Positions 16,442 through 24,875 are shown, numbered from the stretch's first letter. The stretch: 48,562 nt of DNA from Actinomycetes bacterium (GCA_030428165.1 JAUIBG010000002.1:1-48562); one strand, 5' to 3'. The notes: generated by a model from the letters alone, not told the origin. Numbers and translations are program-made.

Positions 16442-16912
16442 ATGACGACATGGGCGGGCGAGGGCATCTGGGAGCAGCCGATGCTGCGCGCCCTCGCGCT
16501 CGCCCGTGCGGCTGGCGACGCGGGCGACGTGCCGGTCGGCGCGGTGGTCGTCGGGCCCGACGGGACCGTGGTGGGCGAGGGCGCGAATGAGCGCGAGGCG
16601 TCCCACGACCCCACCTCCCACGCCGAGGTGGTCGCGCTGCGCGCCGCGGCATCGGCGCTGGGCCGCTGGCGGCTCGACGACTGCACCCTGGTCGTCACCC
16701 TCGAGCCCTGCCTGATGTGCGCGGGCGCGCTGCTGCAGGCCAGGATGCCGCGCCTCGTGCTGGGCGCGTGGGACGAGAAGGCCGGCGCATGCGGCTCGGT
16801 GTGGGACGTCGTGAGGGACGCTCGCCTCTTCCGTCCCGTCGAGGTGATCGCTGGCATCGAGGCGCAGGCGTGCGCCGACGTCCTCACCGACTTCTTCGAC
16901 GACAGGCGGTAG
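16442..16912 (+). CDS. tadA: tRNA adenosine(34) deaminase
   Basis: 156 aa from ATG 16442; a GTG at 16433 in frame overlaps the -10 element and is less likely. TadA deaminates A34 of tRNA-Arg(ACG) to inosine. The zinc and catalytic motifs are present: [10 protein letters not shown], with the proton-shuttle Glu, and [16 protein letters not shown], with the PCxxC pair. Size is normal. It is convergent with mtnK, from which it is separated by a GC-rich hairpin. Within the wider cytosine deaminase family, placement next to upp and tRNA genes fits TadA best. Confidence 0.93.
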   Translation: MTTWAGEGIWEQPMLRALALARAAGDAGDVPVGAVVVGPDGTVVGEGANEREASHDPTSHAEVVALRAAASALGRWRLDDCTLVVTLEPCLMCAGALLQARMPRLVLGAWDEKAGACGSVWDVVRDARLFRPVEVIAGIEAQACADVLTDFFDDRR

Positions 16913-16939
16913 CCGGCCCGTGGCCGATGCCGGGGCCGG
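16913..16939. terminator. Hairpin between convergent tadA and mtnK
   Basis: CCGGCCC (16913-16919) pairs with GGGCCGG (16933-16939) over a 13-nt loop, directly after the tadA stop and 19 nt from the mtnK stop. Probably a bidirectional terminator. No U-tract. Confidence 0.55.
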
Positions 16940-16957
16940 TCCCGCTCGCGACGCCGC

Positions 16958-18178
16958 CTAGGACTGGCGCAGGATGCGGGGCGCCACGATGTCGGCGAAG
17001 GTCGCGCTGCCGCCCTGCACCCACTCCCCCGCGAGCGCGCGGGCGGCGAGCAACACCGAGCGCGCCGCCGGAGCCCTCAGCTCCTCGTCGAGGGTCTCGA
17101 TGTCGGCAACCTTCGCGGCGCCCACGATGCGGCGCGCCATCTTGGCCGACGCGAACAGAATCGACTCCCGGCGCCACGTCTCGAGCCTGAGCGCGACGAA
17201 CTCCTCGCCCCAGACCCGCGGGTCGACGGGGGACGCGGCACGGGCGGCGAAGTCCTCGGCGAACGCGTTCCAGGTGATGTCCGCGAGGTTCAGGGCCCAG
17301 GCCGCCTTCTCGGCGTTGCCGAGCGCGGTGGCGCGCGCCGCCGCGAAGGCGTAGTTGGCGAACGCGGCGCCCAGGTCGAACGCGACAGGGCCGTAGAACG
17401 CGAACTCCGAGTCGAACACCTTGACCGAGTCAGCCGCCTGGCCATCCTCGCTGCGGACCATCACGCTGCCGGTGTGGAGGTCGCCGTGGATCAGCGCCTC
17501 CGCCTGCGTCATGAACTTCCACTTGGCGTCGCCCATAGCGCGCGCGAACACGGGGTCGGCGGCCAGGTCCGCCGCGTCGACCTCGTTCGCGGGCAGCACG
17601 ACGTTGCGGCCGGCGTCCACGACGGGCTCGGTGAAGACCAGGTCCTCGGTGATGGTGCACAGGTCGGGGTTGACCGCCTCGGCCAGGGCCGCCGCCTGCT
17701 CGCCCCTGTCCATGCCCAGCACCGACGTGCCGAACGCGACCGCGGCGACGTAGCGGCCCACGACCTCGGCGGCGCCGTCCGCATAGACGCCCGAGTTGAG
17801 GGCGCCGCGCCACACCTGGTGGTCGCTGAGGTCCTCGAGCGCGAGGATGTAGCGCTCCGGGTCGAAGTCGATCAGCTCGACGACCAGCTCGGGCACGAGC
17901 GCGTGGTGAGCCGAGAGCGAGCCGGCCTCGCGAGCGGCGCGCTCCGGCGTCATCGGCCACCCCTCACCCGTCATGCGCACGTACGGCAGCGCCTGCTTCA
18001 GCACCAGACCGCGGCCGTCGGCGTCCTTGAGGATGAACACCAGGTTGAGGTTGCCGTCGCCGATCTCGTCCACCGAGACCAGCCGGTCGGCGTCGATGCG
18101 CGCCGAGAGCGTCGGGTTGCCGCGGACGTAGCCCGCGATGTTGTCGTTCGTGAGGAACTCGTAGGTGGCGCTGGACAT
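16958..18178 (-). CDS. mtnK: S-methyl-5-thioribose kinase
   Basis: 406 aa from ATG 18178 (GGAAGG upstream). MtnK phosphorylates 5-methylthioribose at C1. The protein-kinase-like fold is visible: [14 protein letters not shown] (nucleotide loop) and [11 protein letters not shown] (ATP lysine). The catalytic loop is [14 protein letters not shown], with the HGD that replaces HRD in small-molecule kinases, and the metal-binding segment is [22 protein letters not shown] kinases carry HGDLHTGS and DSEFA-type stretches, so the assignment is better than a generic aminoglycoside kinase call. It is the last gene of an operon with mtnA and a sugar ABC transporter, which supports the substrate. 5-deoxyribose is an alternative substrate. 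Confidence 0.9.
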   Translation of the reverse strand: MSSATYEFLTNDNIAGYVRGNPTLSARIDADRLVSVDEIGDGNLNLVFILKDADGRGLVLKQALPYVRMTGEGWPMTPERAAREAGSLSAHHALVPELVVELIDFDPERYILALEDLSDHQVWRGALNSGVYADGAAEVVGRYVAAVAFGTSVLGMDRGEQAAALAEAVNPDLCTITEDLVFTEPVVDAGRNVVLPANEVDAADLAADPVFARAMGDAKWKFMTQAEALIHGDLHTGSVMVRSEDGQAADSVKVFDSEFAFYGPVAFDLGAAFANYAFAAARATALGNAEKAAWALNLADITWNAFAEDFAARAASPVDPRVWGEEFVALRLETWRRESILFASAKMARRIVGAAKVADIETLDEELRAPAARSVLLAARALAGEWVQGGSATFADIVAPRILRQS

Positions 18179-18217
18179 CGTCGTCCTTCCTTGGATCGGT
18201 GGGAGAGTATCGGGTCG

Positions 18218-19243
18218 CTAGGTCGCTGGGACGTAGCGGTTCTTGTGGCGCGAGACCGTGTAGGACAGCAGCAGCGCGACGATCAGCACGAGGCCCTTCG
18301 CGGTGTCCTGGTGGTAGTACTGGGTGCCCATCATCGTCATGCCGGTCAGCACGATCGAGATCAGCAGGGCTCCGAGCAGGGTGCCCCAGGCGTTCGGCTT
18401 GCCGATGCCCAGCACCGAGGTTCCGACCAGCGCGACGGCGACCGCCTCGAGGAGGCTCGAGCTTCCGGCGGAGACGTCGCCCTGGCCGATGCGGGAGACC
18501 AGGATGATGCCGCCGATCGAGGCGAACACGGCGGAGACGACATACGCGAGGCCGTGGTGCAGCTTCACCTTCACGCCGGCGAGGCGGGCGGCCTCGGGGT
18601 TCGCGCCGATCGCGTAGAGCTTGCGGCCCCACGAGGTGCGGCTCAGGACGAACCAGCTCGCCACGACCAGCACCATCATGATGATGACGGGATACGGGAT
18701 GCCGAACAGGGTGCCGCGGTCGATCTGCAGGAACCAGTCGTCGAACTTGCCCGGCGCCGTCGAGCCGTCGGGCAGCACCATGCCGGACGACACCGACTGG
18801 CCGAACACGGGGATGAGCTTCACTCCCTGGATCACGAACATCATGCCGAGCGTCGCGAGCAGGTCGGGGATCTTGAACACCACGATCAGCACGGCGTTCA
18901 TCACGCCGACGATGACGCCGCCGATGAGGACGACGCTCACCGCGGTGGTGCCAGTGAGGTTGTAGAACACCATCGTCATGGCGGCGAGCTGGACGCTCAG
19001 GCCGGCCGTCGAGCCGATCGAGAGGTCAAGGCCGCCGACGACCATGGAGAACGTCACTCCGAGGCCGAGGATCGCCGTCACCGACGCGTACTTCAGCATC
19101 GACAGCACGGAGGCGGAGGTGGCGAAGGCCGGCTCCGTGACCGCGAAGAAGATGAAGAGCGCGACCGTGACGACGATGAAGCCGTACTTGACGATCAGAT
19201 CCCTCACCCGATCGAGCGTCGTGATCTCTGCCTGCGTAGACAC
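18218..19243 (-). CDS. CUT2-type sugar ABC permease (MTR/5-deoxypentose uptake)
   Basis: 341 aa from GTG 19243, immediately after the ATPase stop with GGAGG inside the ATPase end, so coupled. About ten membrane segments; the family motif is GLSVQLAAMTMVF preceded by VGGLDLSIGSTAG, and later GANPEAARLAGVKV, both hallmarks of RbsC/AraH-like permeases. It would form the channel for the pentose brought in by the lipoprotein encoded at 20851-21951. The substrate is inferred from the kinase and isomerase genes in the same operon. The C-terminus KNRYVPAT is complete. Confidence 0.9.
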   Translation of the reverse strand: MSTQAEITTLDRVRDLIVKYGFIVVTVALFIFFAVTEPAFATSASVLSMLKYASVTAILGLGVTFSMVVGGLDLSIGSTAGLSVQLAAMTMVFYNLTGTTAVSVVLIGGVIVGVMNAVLIVVFKIPDLLATLGMMFVIQGVKLIPVFGQSVSSGMVLPDGSTAPGKFDDWFLQIDRGTLFGIPYPVIIMMVLVVASWFVLSRTSWGRKLYAIGANPEAARLAGVKVKLHHGLAYVVSAVFASIGGIILVSRIGQGDVSAGSSSLLEAVAVALVGTSVLGIGKPNAWGTLLGALLISIVLTGMTMMGTQYYHQDTAKGLVLIVALLLSYTVSRHKNRYVPAT

Positions 19244-20767
19244 TTATGCCACCTCCGACATGCTTGTGATGATCTGGTCATCGTCGATTTCGTCTGCGTA
19301 CGCGTCGAGGCGGACCTCGCCCTCGACGAGCACGATCACTCGGTCCGCGACCTGCCTGAGCTCGTCGACGTCGCTGAGCATCACGACGACACACGCGCCG
19401 TCGGCCGCCTGGCTCCTCGCCTTCAGCGACAGCTCCGTGCGCGCGCCGATGTCGACGCCGCGGAAGGGCTCGTCGAGGATCAGCACCCGGGGTCCGGCAG
19501 CCATCCAGCGCGCGACCACGACCTTCTGCTGATTGCCTCCCGACAGTGCGTCCACGGGCTGGTTTGGCCCGGTCGCGACCACGCCGAAGTCCTCGATCGC
19601 CGTGGCCGATGCGGCCCGCTCGGCGCCGCCCGCCATCACGCCCAGGCGCGCGAAGCGGCTGAGGAACGGCACGGTCAGCGTGCGTGTGATGGACCAGCCG
19701 GGGAACATCGCCTCGTGGGCGCGGTCCTCCGGCACGAGGAACACGCCGGCGTCGACGGCCGTGCTCGGGTGACGCGGCGCGAACGGCTTGCCGTCGAGCG
19801 TGAACGTGCCCGCCTCGAGGCGGTTCGCGCCGAACACGGCCTGGGCGAGCTCGGTCTTGCCTGCGCCGATGAGGCCGATGATGGCCGTCACCTCGCCGTA
19901 CCTGAAGTCCATGTCGACGAGCGCCGAGTCGTCGAGGATGCGGGCGCCGGAGATGCTGAGCGCGGTTCCCTCGCCCCGCTGGACCTGCAGCGCGCTCTCC
20001 TCCTCGAGCGCCTCGCGGCCGAGCATGGCGCCGATCGCGACGCCCAGGTCGAACGGCGCCGCCTGCTCGTCGACGACCTTGCCGTCGCGCAGCACCACGA
20101 CGGTGTCGGCGAGCTGGCGGATCTCGGACAGGCGGTGGGACACGTAGAGGATCGCGACGCCGGCGTCGCGCAGCTGCTCGACGAGGGCGAAGAGCCTCTC
20201 GGCCTCGGAGGCCGAGAGCGTCGAGGTGGGCTCGTCGAGGACGAGCACCTTGGGGCGGTGCACCAGCGCGCGGGCGAGCAGCAGCAGCTGGCAGTCGGCG
20301 ATGCCGAGGTGGAAGACGTCCTGCTTGAGGATCGAGTCGTCCCAGTCGAGGTCGAGGGTGGAGGCGATGGTGCGGGCGCGCGGCATCAGGCGCCGCAGCG
20401 AGCTGACGGCGGGGAACTCGCCGCGCGCGATCTCCTCGAAGACGAGGTTCTCCGCGACGGTCAGCCCGGGGACGATCGAGTCGTCGATGCGCTGGTGGAC
20501 CGTCTGGATGCCGTGCTTGGACGCGTCGGAGGGAGACTCGATCTCGACCTCGTCGCCGTCGACCCTGACGGTGCCGCCCTGGGCGGAGTAGACGCCGGAG
20601 AGCACCTTGATGAGGGTCGACTTCCCTGCGCCGTTGGCGCCGAGCAGCGCCGTGACCGAGCCGGGGCGCAGCTTGAGGTCGACTCCCTTGAGCACCTGGT
20701 TCGCTCCGAACGCGATGGTGATCGAGTCGAGCTCGAGTGCCCAGTTCTCATCCGTGGTCGTCGTCAC
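19244..20767 (-). CDS. CUT2-type sugar ABC ATPase, two nucleotide-binding domains
   Basis: 507 aa from GTG 20767, picked because GGAAGGACTGAC places a Shine-Dalgarno before it; the frame opens at 20782. There are two ABC domains, as in RbsA. The first has ALLGANGAGKSTLIKVLSG and VLVLDEPTSTL. Its signature is degenerate: LGIADCQLLLLARALVH replaces LSVAxxQxVEIAKAL. The second has AIIGLIGAGKTELAQAVFG with LSGGNQQKVVVARWM and VLILDEPFRGVDIGA. It powers import with the adjacent permease. A strong stem-loop lies between it and the binding-protein gene, which probably lowers its expression relative to that gene. Confidence 0.92.
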   Translation of the reverse strand: MTTTTDENWALELDSITIAFGANQVLKGVDLKLRPGSVTALLGANGAGKSTLIKVLSGVYSAQGGTVRVDGDEVEIESPSDASKHGIQTVHQRIDDSIVPGLTVAENLVFEEIARGEFPAVSSLRRLMPRARTIASTLDLDWDDSILKQDVFHLGIADCQLLLLARALVHRPKVLVLDEPTSTLSASEAERLFALVEQLRDAGVAILYVSHRLSEIRQLADTVVVLRDGKVVDEQAAPFDLGVAIGAMLGREALEEESALQVQRGEGTALSISGARILDDSALVDMDFRYGEVTAIIGLIGAGKTELAQAVFGANRLEAGTFTLDGKPFAPRHPSTAVDAGVFLVPEDRAHEAMFPGWSITRTLTVPFLSRFARLGVMAGGAERAASATAIEDFGVVATGPNQPVDALSGGNQQKVVVARWMAAGPRVLILDEPFRGVDIGARTELSLKARSQAADGACVVVMLSDVDELRQVADRVIVLVEGEVRLDAYADEIDDDQIITSMSEVA

Positions 20768-20809
20768 GTCAGTCCTTCCCACGTCGTCGTGGTTGCCATC
20801 AGGGGGGTG

Positions 20810-20839
20810 TCGGGCCCCGCGTGGGGACGCGGGGCCCGA
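20810..20839 (-). terminator. 13-bp stem-loop between binding-protein and ATPase genes
   Basis: TCGGGCCCCGCGT (20810-20822) and its perfect complement (20827-20839) close a GGGG/CCCC loop. Located 11 nt after the binding-protein stop inside an operon, it fits partial termination or 3'-end protection, which keeps the binding protein more abundant than the membrane parts. Confidence 0.65.
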
Positions 20840-20850
20840 CGGGGTGGTGC

Positions 20851-21951
20851 CTAGAAGGTGACCGAGGGGATCCAGTCCGCCGAGGAGACATCGGAGATGT
20901 TCAGCTCGGGGATGGACGACCGCAGGTCCTCCATGTTCGTGATGCCATTCTCAAGGAGCATGTCACGGGTGATGAGCACCGGCGGGAAGTCGACGGTCAT
21001 GCCGTCCAGCTCGCCCGCCATGTGGAGTGCGAGGGTGCGGACGACCGCGGCGCCGATGGCGTTCGGGTCGGTCGCTCCGGTCGCCATCCACTGGCTGTCG
21101 TCCGCGATCATCAGCTCGATGTCGGCGGTCGAGATGTCGGCGCCGTAGACCAGGACGTCCTCGGTGCCGGCGACCTGCTCGAGGCCGGACAGCGTGCCCT
21201 TCGTGAACTCGTCGTACGGCGCGTAGATCGCGACGACGGACGGGTTCGAGGTGACGGCGGAGGTCACCATCGGCGCGGTGTCGGTGGCCGTGGAGTTGGT
21301 GAACGATCCGGTCTTGAACAGCTCGTTCCAGCCGTTGGCAGCGGTGTACTCGTTCCACACCACGTCGCGGCGGTCGAGCGGCGCGATGCCGGCGACGTTC
21401 ACGTAGCCCACGTCGACTCCCTCGCCGACGTCGGCGAGCATCTGGTCGAGCACCAGCGACGCCATCAGGGCGTCGGACTGCTGCGTCTGGACGGCGTCGG
21501 GAGCGCACTCCTGGATGACGACGTCGTAGATGATGACGGCGATGCCCGCCTCCAGCGCGTCGTTGACGCCGGTGCACAGGGTGTCGGGGAGTCCGTGGCG
21601 GACGATGATGGCGTCAACGCCCGAGGCGATGGCCTGCTCGAGCTGCGTCGCCTGGGTGGCGTTGTCGCCCTGGGCGTCGTAGACGTCGAGCGTCATGCCG
21701 AGGGCCTCGGCCTGCTGCCTCGTGCCGTTGAGGTACTGCTGGAAGTAGTCGCCCTGGCCGGACTGCTGGACGATGGCGACCGAGACCTCGCCGTCGAACG
21801 GTGCGGGTGCAGCCGCCGTGGTCTCGCCGACCGACGAGGTCTCCTCAGGTGCGGAGCTCTCCTCGGGGGTGCTGGTGGACTGGGTGCATGCGGTCATCGC
21901 GAGCACCGCCGCGGTGGTCACCGCGATCATGGTGGGTACCTTGCGCTTCAT
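20851..21951 (-). CDS. Sugar-binding lipoprotein of CUT2 ABC transporter
   Basis: 366 aa. A lipoprotein signal (MKRKVPTMIAVTTAAVLAM then TAC) gives a lipidated Cys at residue 22. A Ser/Thr/Glu-rich tether follows to about residue 50, then a periplasmic-binding fold of the RbsB type (VAIVQQSGQGDYFQQYLNGTRQQAEALGM, GVDAIIVRHGLPDTL, YGADISTADIELM). It would catch the pentose outside the cell for the permease and ATPase encoded next. An ATG with GGAGG at good spacing confirms the start. The substrate is inferred to be methylthioribose or 5-deoxyribose from mtnA, mtnK and the aldolase nearby; ribose-like sugars cannot be excluded. Confidence 0.88.
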   Translation of the reverse strand: MKRKVPTMIAVTTAAVLAMTACTQSTSTPEESSAPEETSSVGETTAAAPAPFDGEVSVAIVQQSGQGDYFQQYLNGTRQQAEALGMTLDVYDAQGDNATQATQLEQAIASGVDAIIVRHGLPDTLCTGVNDALEAGIAVIIYDVVIQECAPDAVQTQQSDALMASLVLDQMLADVGEGVDVGYVNVAGIAPLDRRDVVWNEYTAANGWNELFKTGSFTNSTATDTAPMVTSAVTSNPSVVAIYAPYDEFTKGTLSGLEQVAGTEDVLVYGADISTADIELMIADDSQWMATGATDPNAIGAAVVRTLALHMAGELDGMTVDFPPVLITRDMLLENGITNMEDLRSSIPELNISDVSSADWIPSVTF

Positions 21952-21986
21952 TGCGTCGATCCTCCGTGTGATGTGCTGATCCCGCC

Positions 21987-23027
21987 CTAGCGCGAGATCA
22001 GGTCCTTCAGCGGCTCCGGCGACGATGATGCCGCAGGCTCCGCGATCCCCTTCTCCGTGACGACCGCCGACACCAGGTCGCCCGGGGTGACGTCAAAGGC
22101 GGGGTTGAATGTGGTGACGCCCTCCGGCGCCACCACAGCGCCGCCAAAGGAGTGGACCTCCTCAGCCGGCCGTTCCTCGATGACGATGTCGTTCCCGTCC
22201 GCGGTGTCGAGGTCCACCGTGGTCCAGGGCGCCGCCACCACGAACGGGATCCCGGCGCGCTGGCACGCGAGTGCCAGGGCGACGGAGCCGATCTTGTTGG
22301 CGGTGTCGCCGTTCGCGGCAATGCGATCGGCGCCGATGATGGCGACGTCCACCAGCCCGCGGAGGATGGTGCTCGATGCGGCACCGTCCACCTCGATGGC
22401 GTGGGGGATCTCGTCGCGGGTGAGCTCCCAGCTGGTCAGCCGGCTGCCCTGCAGCAGCGGACGGGTCTCGTCCGCGTACACATAGTCGAGCGCTCCGCGC
22501 TCGTGAAGCTCGTGGATGATGCCGTAGGCCGTGCCCCACGCCGTGGTCGCGAGGGCCCCGGTGTTGCAGTGGGTGACGACCCTGACCTTCTCCTTGCCCG
22601 TGCGGGCCAGGATCCAGTCGGCGCCCAGGCGGGACAGCTCCCGGTTGGCGGCCTCGTCCTCGGCCACGAGCTCGAGCGCCGCAGCGAGCACCGCCTCGAC
22701 GCCCTCGGACACGTGGGCCGATGCGCGGTCCGCCCCGACGGCGAGGTTGACGGCGGTGGGCCTGGCGTCGCGGATCCTCAGGATCTGCGCGGCGAGCTCA
22801 TCGTCGGACCAGCCCTCGGCAGCCGCCTGGTTCATCGCGACCACCACGCCGAGCGCGCCGGTGGCGCCGAGGGCGGGGGCGCCGCGGACGGCGAGCGAGA
22901 GCACCGCGTCGACGAGAGCGTCGACGGTGGTGATCTCGAGATACGTCTCGACGGCGGGAAGCGCCGTCTGGTCGATCAGCCTGATGTGGGGTGTGGGCGA
23001 CTCGCGCCATTCGATTGCTCGTACCAC
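21987..23027 (-). CDS. mtnA: S-methyl-5-thioribose-1-phosphate isomerase
   Basis: 346 aa from GTG 23027, chosen because GGAG (23036-23033) precedes it and the protein then begins VVRAIEWRES as MtnA proteins do; the frame runs further to 23081. MtnA converts methylthioribose-1-P to methylthioribulose-1-P. Visible marks are LAVRGAPALGATGALGVV, VVTHCNTGALATTAWGTAYG (catalytic Cys), DETRPLLQGSRLTSWEL, and VDVAIIGADRIAANGDTANKIGS (catalytic Asp and NK). It is the first gene of the minus operon and lies 35 nt before the binding-protein gene. Paralogous eIF2B-like proteins lack this full pattern. Confidence 0.94.
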   Translation of the reverse strand: MVRAIEWRESPTPHIRLIDQTALPAVETYLEITTVDALVDAVLSLAVRGAPALGATGALGVVVAMNQAAAEGWSDDELAAQILRIRDARPTAVNLAVGADRASAHVSEGVEAVLAAALELVAEDEAANRELSRLGADWILARTGKEKVRVVTHCNTGALATTAWGTAYGIIHELHERGALDYVYADETRPLLQGSRLTSWELTRDEIPHAIEVDGAASSTILRGLVDVAIIGADRIAANGDTANKIGSVALALACQRAGIPFVVAAPWTTVDLDTADGNDIVIEERPAEEVHSFGGAVVAPEGVTTFNPAFDVTPGDLVSAVVTEKGIAEPAASSSPEPLKDLISR

Positions 23028-23089
23028 CGCTGCTCCATTGCATCCTGGCTCGCCGTACACCGTCGTACAGGTCATCGCCAACGACGCTC

Positions 23090-23119
23090 ACGCTAGAAGT
23101 TGTCTGACAACTCTGTCAA
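23090..23119 (-). promoter_or_regulatory. mtnA promoter with palindromic operator in the spacer
   Basis: Minus-strand -35 TTGACA (23119-23114) and -10 TAGCGT (23095-23090) are 18 bp apart. The perfect 15-bp palindrome AGTTGTCTGACAACT (23098-23112) fills the spacer. A bound repressor would block RNA polymerase. The GntR protein encoded next door is the obvious candidate. The same palindrome type recurs at 23962. Confidence 0.8.
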
Positions 23120-23154
23120 CTCTGTATATCGAATCGTGACTATTGGGCTTGCTG

Positions 23155-23183
23155 TTGTCGGCCAGAAGCGGAGACACTACAGT
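23155..23183 (+). promoter_or_regulatory. gntR promoter
   Basis: TTGTCG (23155-23160) and TACAGT (23178-23183) are 17 bp apart, 28 nt before the GTG start of the regulator. Confidence 0.55.
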
Positions 23184-23211
23184 TCACACACCGCAGAGAT
23201 GGGGGCACGAC

Positions 23212-23928
23212 GTGGGCACTGGCACCACACTCGTCACACAGGTCGTCGCCGACCTCAGGGACATGCTCGCGAGCGACGAGTACCCGCCGGGCTCGCGGCT
23301 CCCCTCAGAGACCAGCCTCGCCGAGAAGCACGGCGTCTCGCGCCCGACGGTGCGCACCGCGATCAAGGAGCTCGAGGCCCAGGGCCTCGTCCGCACCAAG
23401 CAGGGCGCCGGCACCTTCGTCGCGGAGCGCGCGACCATCACCGCAGGCCTCGAGCGGCTCGACTCGATCTCCGACTCGATCCGCGCCCAGGGCCACGAGC
23501 CGGGCATGATCTACAAGGCGCGCGTCGTGCGTCCGCTGCTGCCCGATGAGGCCACCTACCTGGAGCGGGACTCGAATTCGCTCGCACTTGAGATCCGACG
23601 TTCCATCCTCTCGGACGGCAAGGTCGTCGCCTACTCCTACGACCTCATGCCCATGGAGATCTACGGAGAGGACAAGGATCCGCAGGAGCTCACCGGCTCC
23701 CTGTTCGAGTACCTCCGCACCGTGGCCGGCATGGTCCCGCGCTACGCGGTGGCCAGGGTGCACGCCGTGTCGTCGTCGAGCGTGGGCTGGGATCACGAGC
23801 CAGGGCAGGGCGACCTGTACCTGCTGCTCGATCAGGTGCACTACGACGCGGGCCACGAGGCGCTGCTGTACTCCCGCACGTACTTCATCGAGGGACGCTA
23901 CGAGTTCTCGATGGTGCGCTCCGGCTAG
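23212..23928 (+). CDS. GntR-family (HutC/UTRA) regulator of the MTR island
   Basis: 238 aa from GTG 23212 (ATGGGGGC upstream as a weak ribosome site). The N-terminal winged helix spans about 10-75 (YPPGSRLPSETSLAEKHGVSRPTVRTAIKELEAQGLVRTKQGAGTFV). The C-terminal half is a UTRA effector domain (residues about 90-235, SLALEIRRSILSDGKVVAYSYDLMP, ending YFIEGRYEFSMVRSG). It is divergent from mtnA and followed by the aldolase. Two palindromes in the two control regions, at 23098 and 23962, are likely its operators. The ligand is probably a phosphorylated pathway sugar, which is inference. Confidence 0.9.
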   Translation: MGTGTTLVTQVVADLRDMLASDEYPPGSRLPSETSLAEKHGVSRPTVRTAIKELEAQGLVRTKQGAGTFVAERATITAGLERLDSISDSIRAQGHEPGMIYKARVVRPLLPDEATYLERDSNSLALEIRRSILSDGKVVAYSYDLMPMEIYGEDKDPQELTGSLFEYLRTVAGMVPRYAVARVHAVSSSSVGWDHEPGQGDLYLLLDQVHYDAGHEALLYSRTYFIEGRYEFSMVRSG

Positions 23929-23961
23929 CGCCGTGTTGCGCGGCTTGAAACGTTCGCTGTA

Positions 23962-23976
23962 ACTTGTCAGACAAGT
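23962..23976. promoter_or_regulatory. Second operator palindrome, before the aldolase gene
   Basis: ACTTGTCAGACAAGT is a perfect 15-bp palindrome with the same core TTGTC-N-GACAA as the site in the mtnA promoter. It lies 35 nt before the aldolase ATG. Confidence 0.8.
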
Positions 23977-24011
23977 AAGACAGCAGTCCTCAGCGAATGT
24001 CAGGGAGAGCC

Positions 24012-24662
24012 ATGTCCGCAGACGCCACCGAGCAGCAGCTCCGCGAGCAGATCGTCGAGATTGGCCGCCGCATGTGGGAGCGGGAGTACGTCGCGGCCAA
24101 CGACGGCAACGTCTCGGTCCGCCTGCCCGACGGCAACGTCCTGTGCACCCCCACCTTCGTCAGCAAGGGGACCATGACCCCGGAGTCGCTCCCGATCGTC
24201 ACACTCGAAGGCGCGGTGGTCTCCCAGGGCGACGGCCCCGGCCCCAGCTCCGAGATCCTCATGCACCTGCGCTGCTACATCGAGGACCCCAGCGTTGTCG
24301 CCGTGGTGCACGCCCACCCCGCCACCGCCACCGCCTTCGCGATCCGCGGCGAGGGGCTCCACGGCGCGTTGATGCCCGAGGTCGTGGTCGTCCTTGGCGA
24401 CGTGCCGCTCGCACCGTTCGCCGTGCCGTCGACGCAGGAGATGCCGGACTCGGTCGCCCCCTTCGTGAAGGGCAACCGCGCGTGCCTGCTGGAGCACCAC
24501 GGCGCCCTGTCGTGGTCGTCCGTCTCCCTCGAGGACGCGTACCTCACCATGGAGCGCGTGGAGCACGTCGCGAAGATCACCGCGATCGCACGCGGCCTGG
24601 GTGGGGAGCGCGAGATCGCCCCTGCCGACATGGAGCGCATGCGCGCAAGGTTCGGTCTCTAG
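24012..24662 (+). CDS. Class II aldolase (probable methylthioribulose-1-P / 5-deoxyribulose-1-P aldolase)
   Basis: 216 aa from ATG 24012, preceded by AGGGAG. A zinc-dependent class II aldolase/adducin fold is clear: N-terminal YVAANDGNVSVRLPDGNVLCTP, the catalytic Glu in PSSEILMHL, zinc ligands in VVHAHPATATAF, and LLEHHGALSW. The family includes FucA, AraD, the dehydratase MtnB and the Ald2/DrdA aldolases. With mtnK and mtnA next door and no mtnW, mtnX, mtnC or mtnD in the window, cleavage to DHAP plus (methylthio)acetaldehyde is the best reading. MtnB activity cannot be excluded from sequence alone. Confidence 0.82.
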   Translation: MSADATEQQLREQIVEIGRRMWEREYVAANDGNVSVRLPDGNVLCTPTFVSKGTMTPESLPIVTLEGAVVSQGDGPGPSSEILMHLRCYIEDPSVVAVVHAHPATATAFAIRGEGLHGALMPEVVVVLGDVPLAPFAVPSTQEMPDSVAPFVKGNRACLLEHHGALSWSSVSLEDAYLTMERVEHVAKITAIARGLGGEREIAPADMERMRARFGL

Positions 24663-24697
24663 CCGGCGGGACCCGCGGCCCGGCGGGCGCCGACGTT

Positions 24698-24726
24698 TTG
24701 GCGCCTGAGGGACGAGCGGGTACGAT
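24698..24726 (+). promoter_or_regulatory. tRNA-Ser(CGA) promoter
   Basis: TTGGCG (24698-24703) and TACGAT (24721-24726) are 17 bp apart, with the mature tRNA starting 8 nt later. Confidence 0.65.
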
Positions 24727-24734
24727 ATCCCGTT

Positions 24735-24821
24735 GGTAGCGTGTCCGAGCGGCCTAAGGAGCACGCCTCGAAAGCGTGTGTGGGGGCAACTCCACCGTGG
24801 GTTCAAATCCCACCGCTACCG
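24735..24821 (+). tRNA. tRNA-Ser, anticodon CGA
   Basis: Acceptor GGTAGCG (24735-24741) pairs with CGCTACC (24814-24820), followed by discriminator G. The anticodon stem CACGC/GCGTG encloses the loop CTCGAAA, anticodon CGA. There is a long variable arm (GTGTGGGGGCAACTCCAC), as expected for serine tRNA, and the T loop is GGTTCAAATC. CCA is not encoded. Confidence 0.95.
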
Positions 24822-24830
24822 CTCTCGGAA

Positions 24831-24870
24831 GCCCCCGCGTTTCCCCTGATAATTCGGGGAATGCGGGGGC
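24831..24870. terminator. Bidirectional terminator after tRNA-Ser(CGA)
   Basis: GCCCCCGC (24831-24838) pairs with GCGGGGGC (24863-24870), with extra pairing TCCCC/GGGGA inside and TTTCC after the stem. It lies 5 nt before the convergent SulP gene end, so it can serve both. Confidence 0.75.
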
Positions 24871-24875
24871 TTTCC

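Noticed and set aside
17474-20854. A 1126-residue open frame antisense to the ABC transporter and mtnK genes
   Set aside because: It crosses three well-supported genes on the other strand. It is a long stop-free shadow caused by high GC.
23997-24012. Aldolase start at 23997
   Set aside because: Only ATG 24012 has a ribosome site (AGGGAG) at proper distance.
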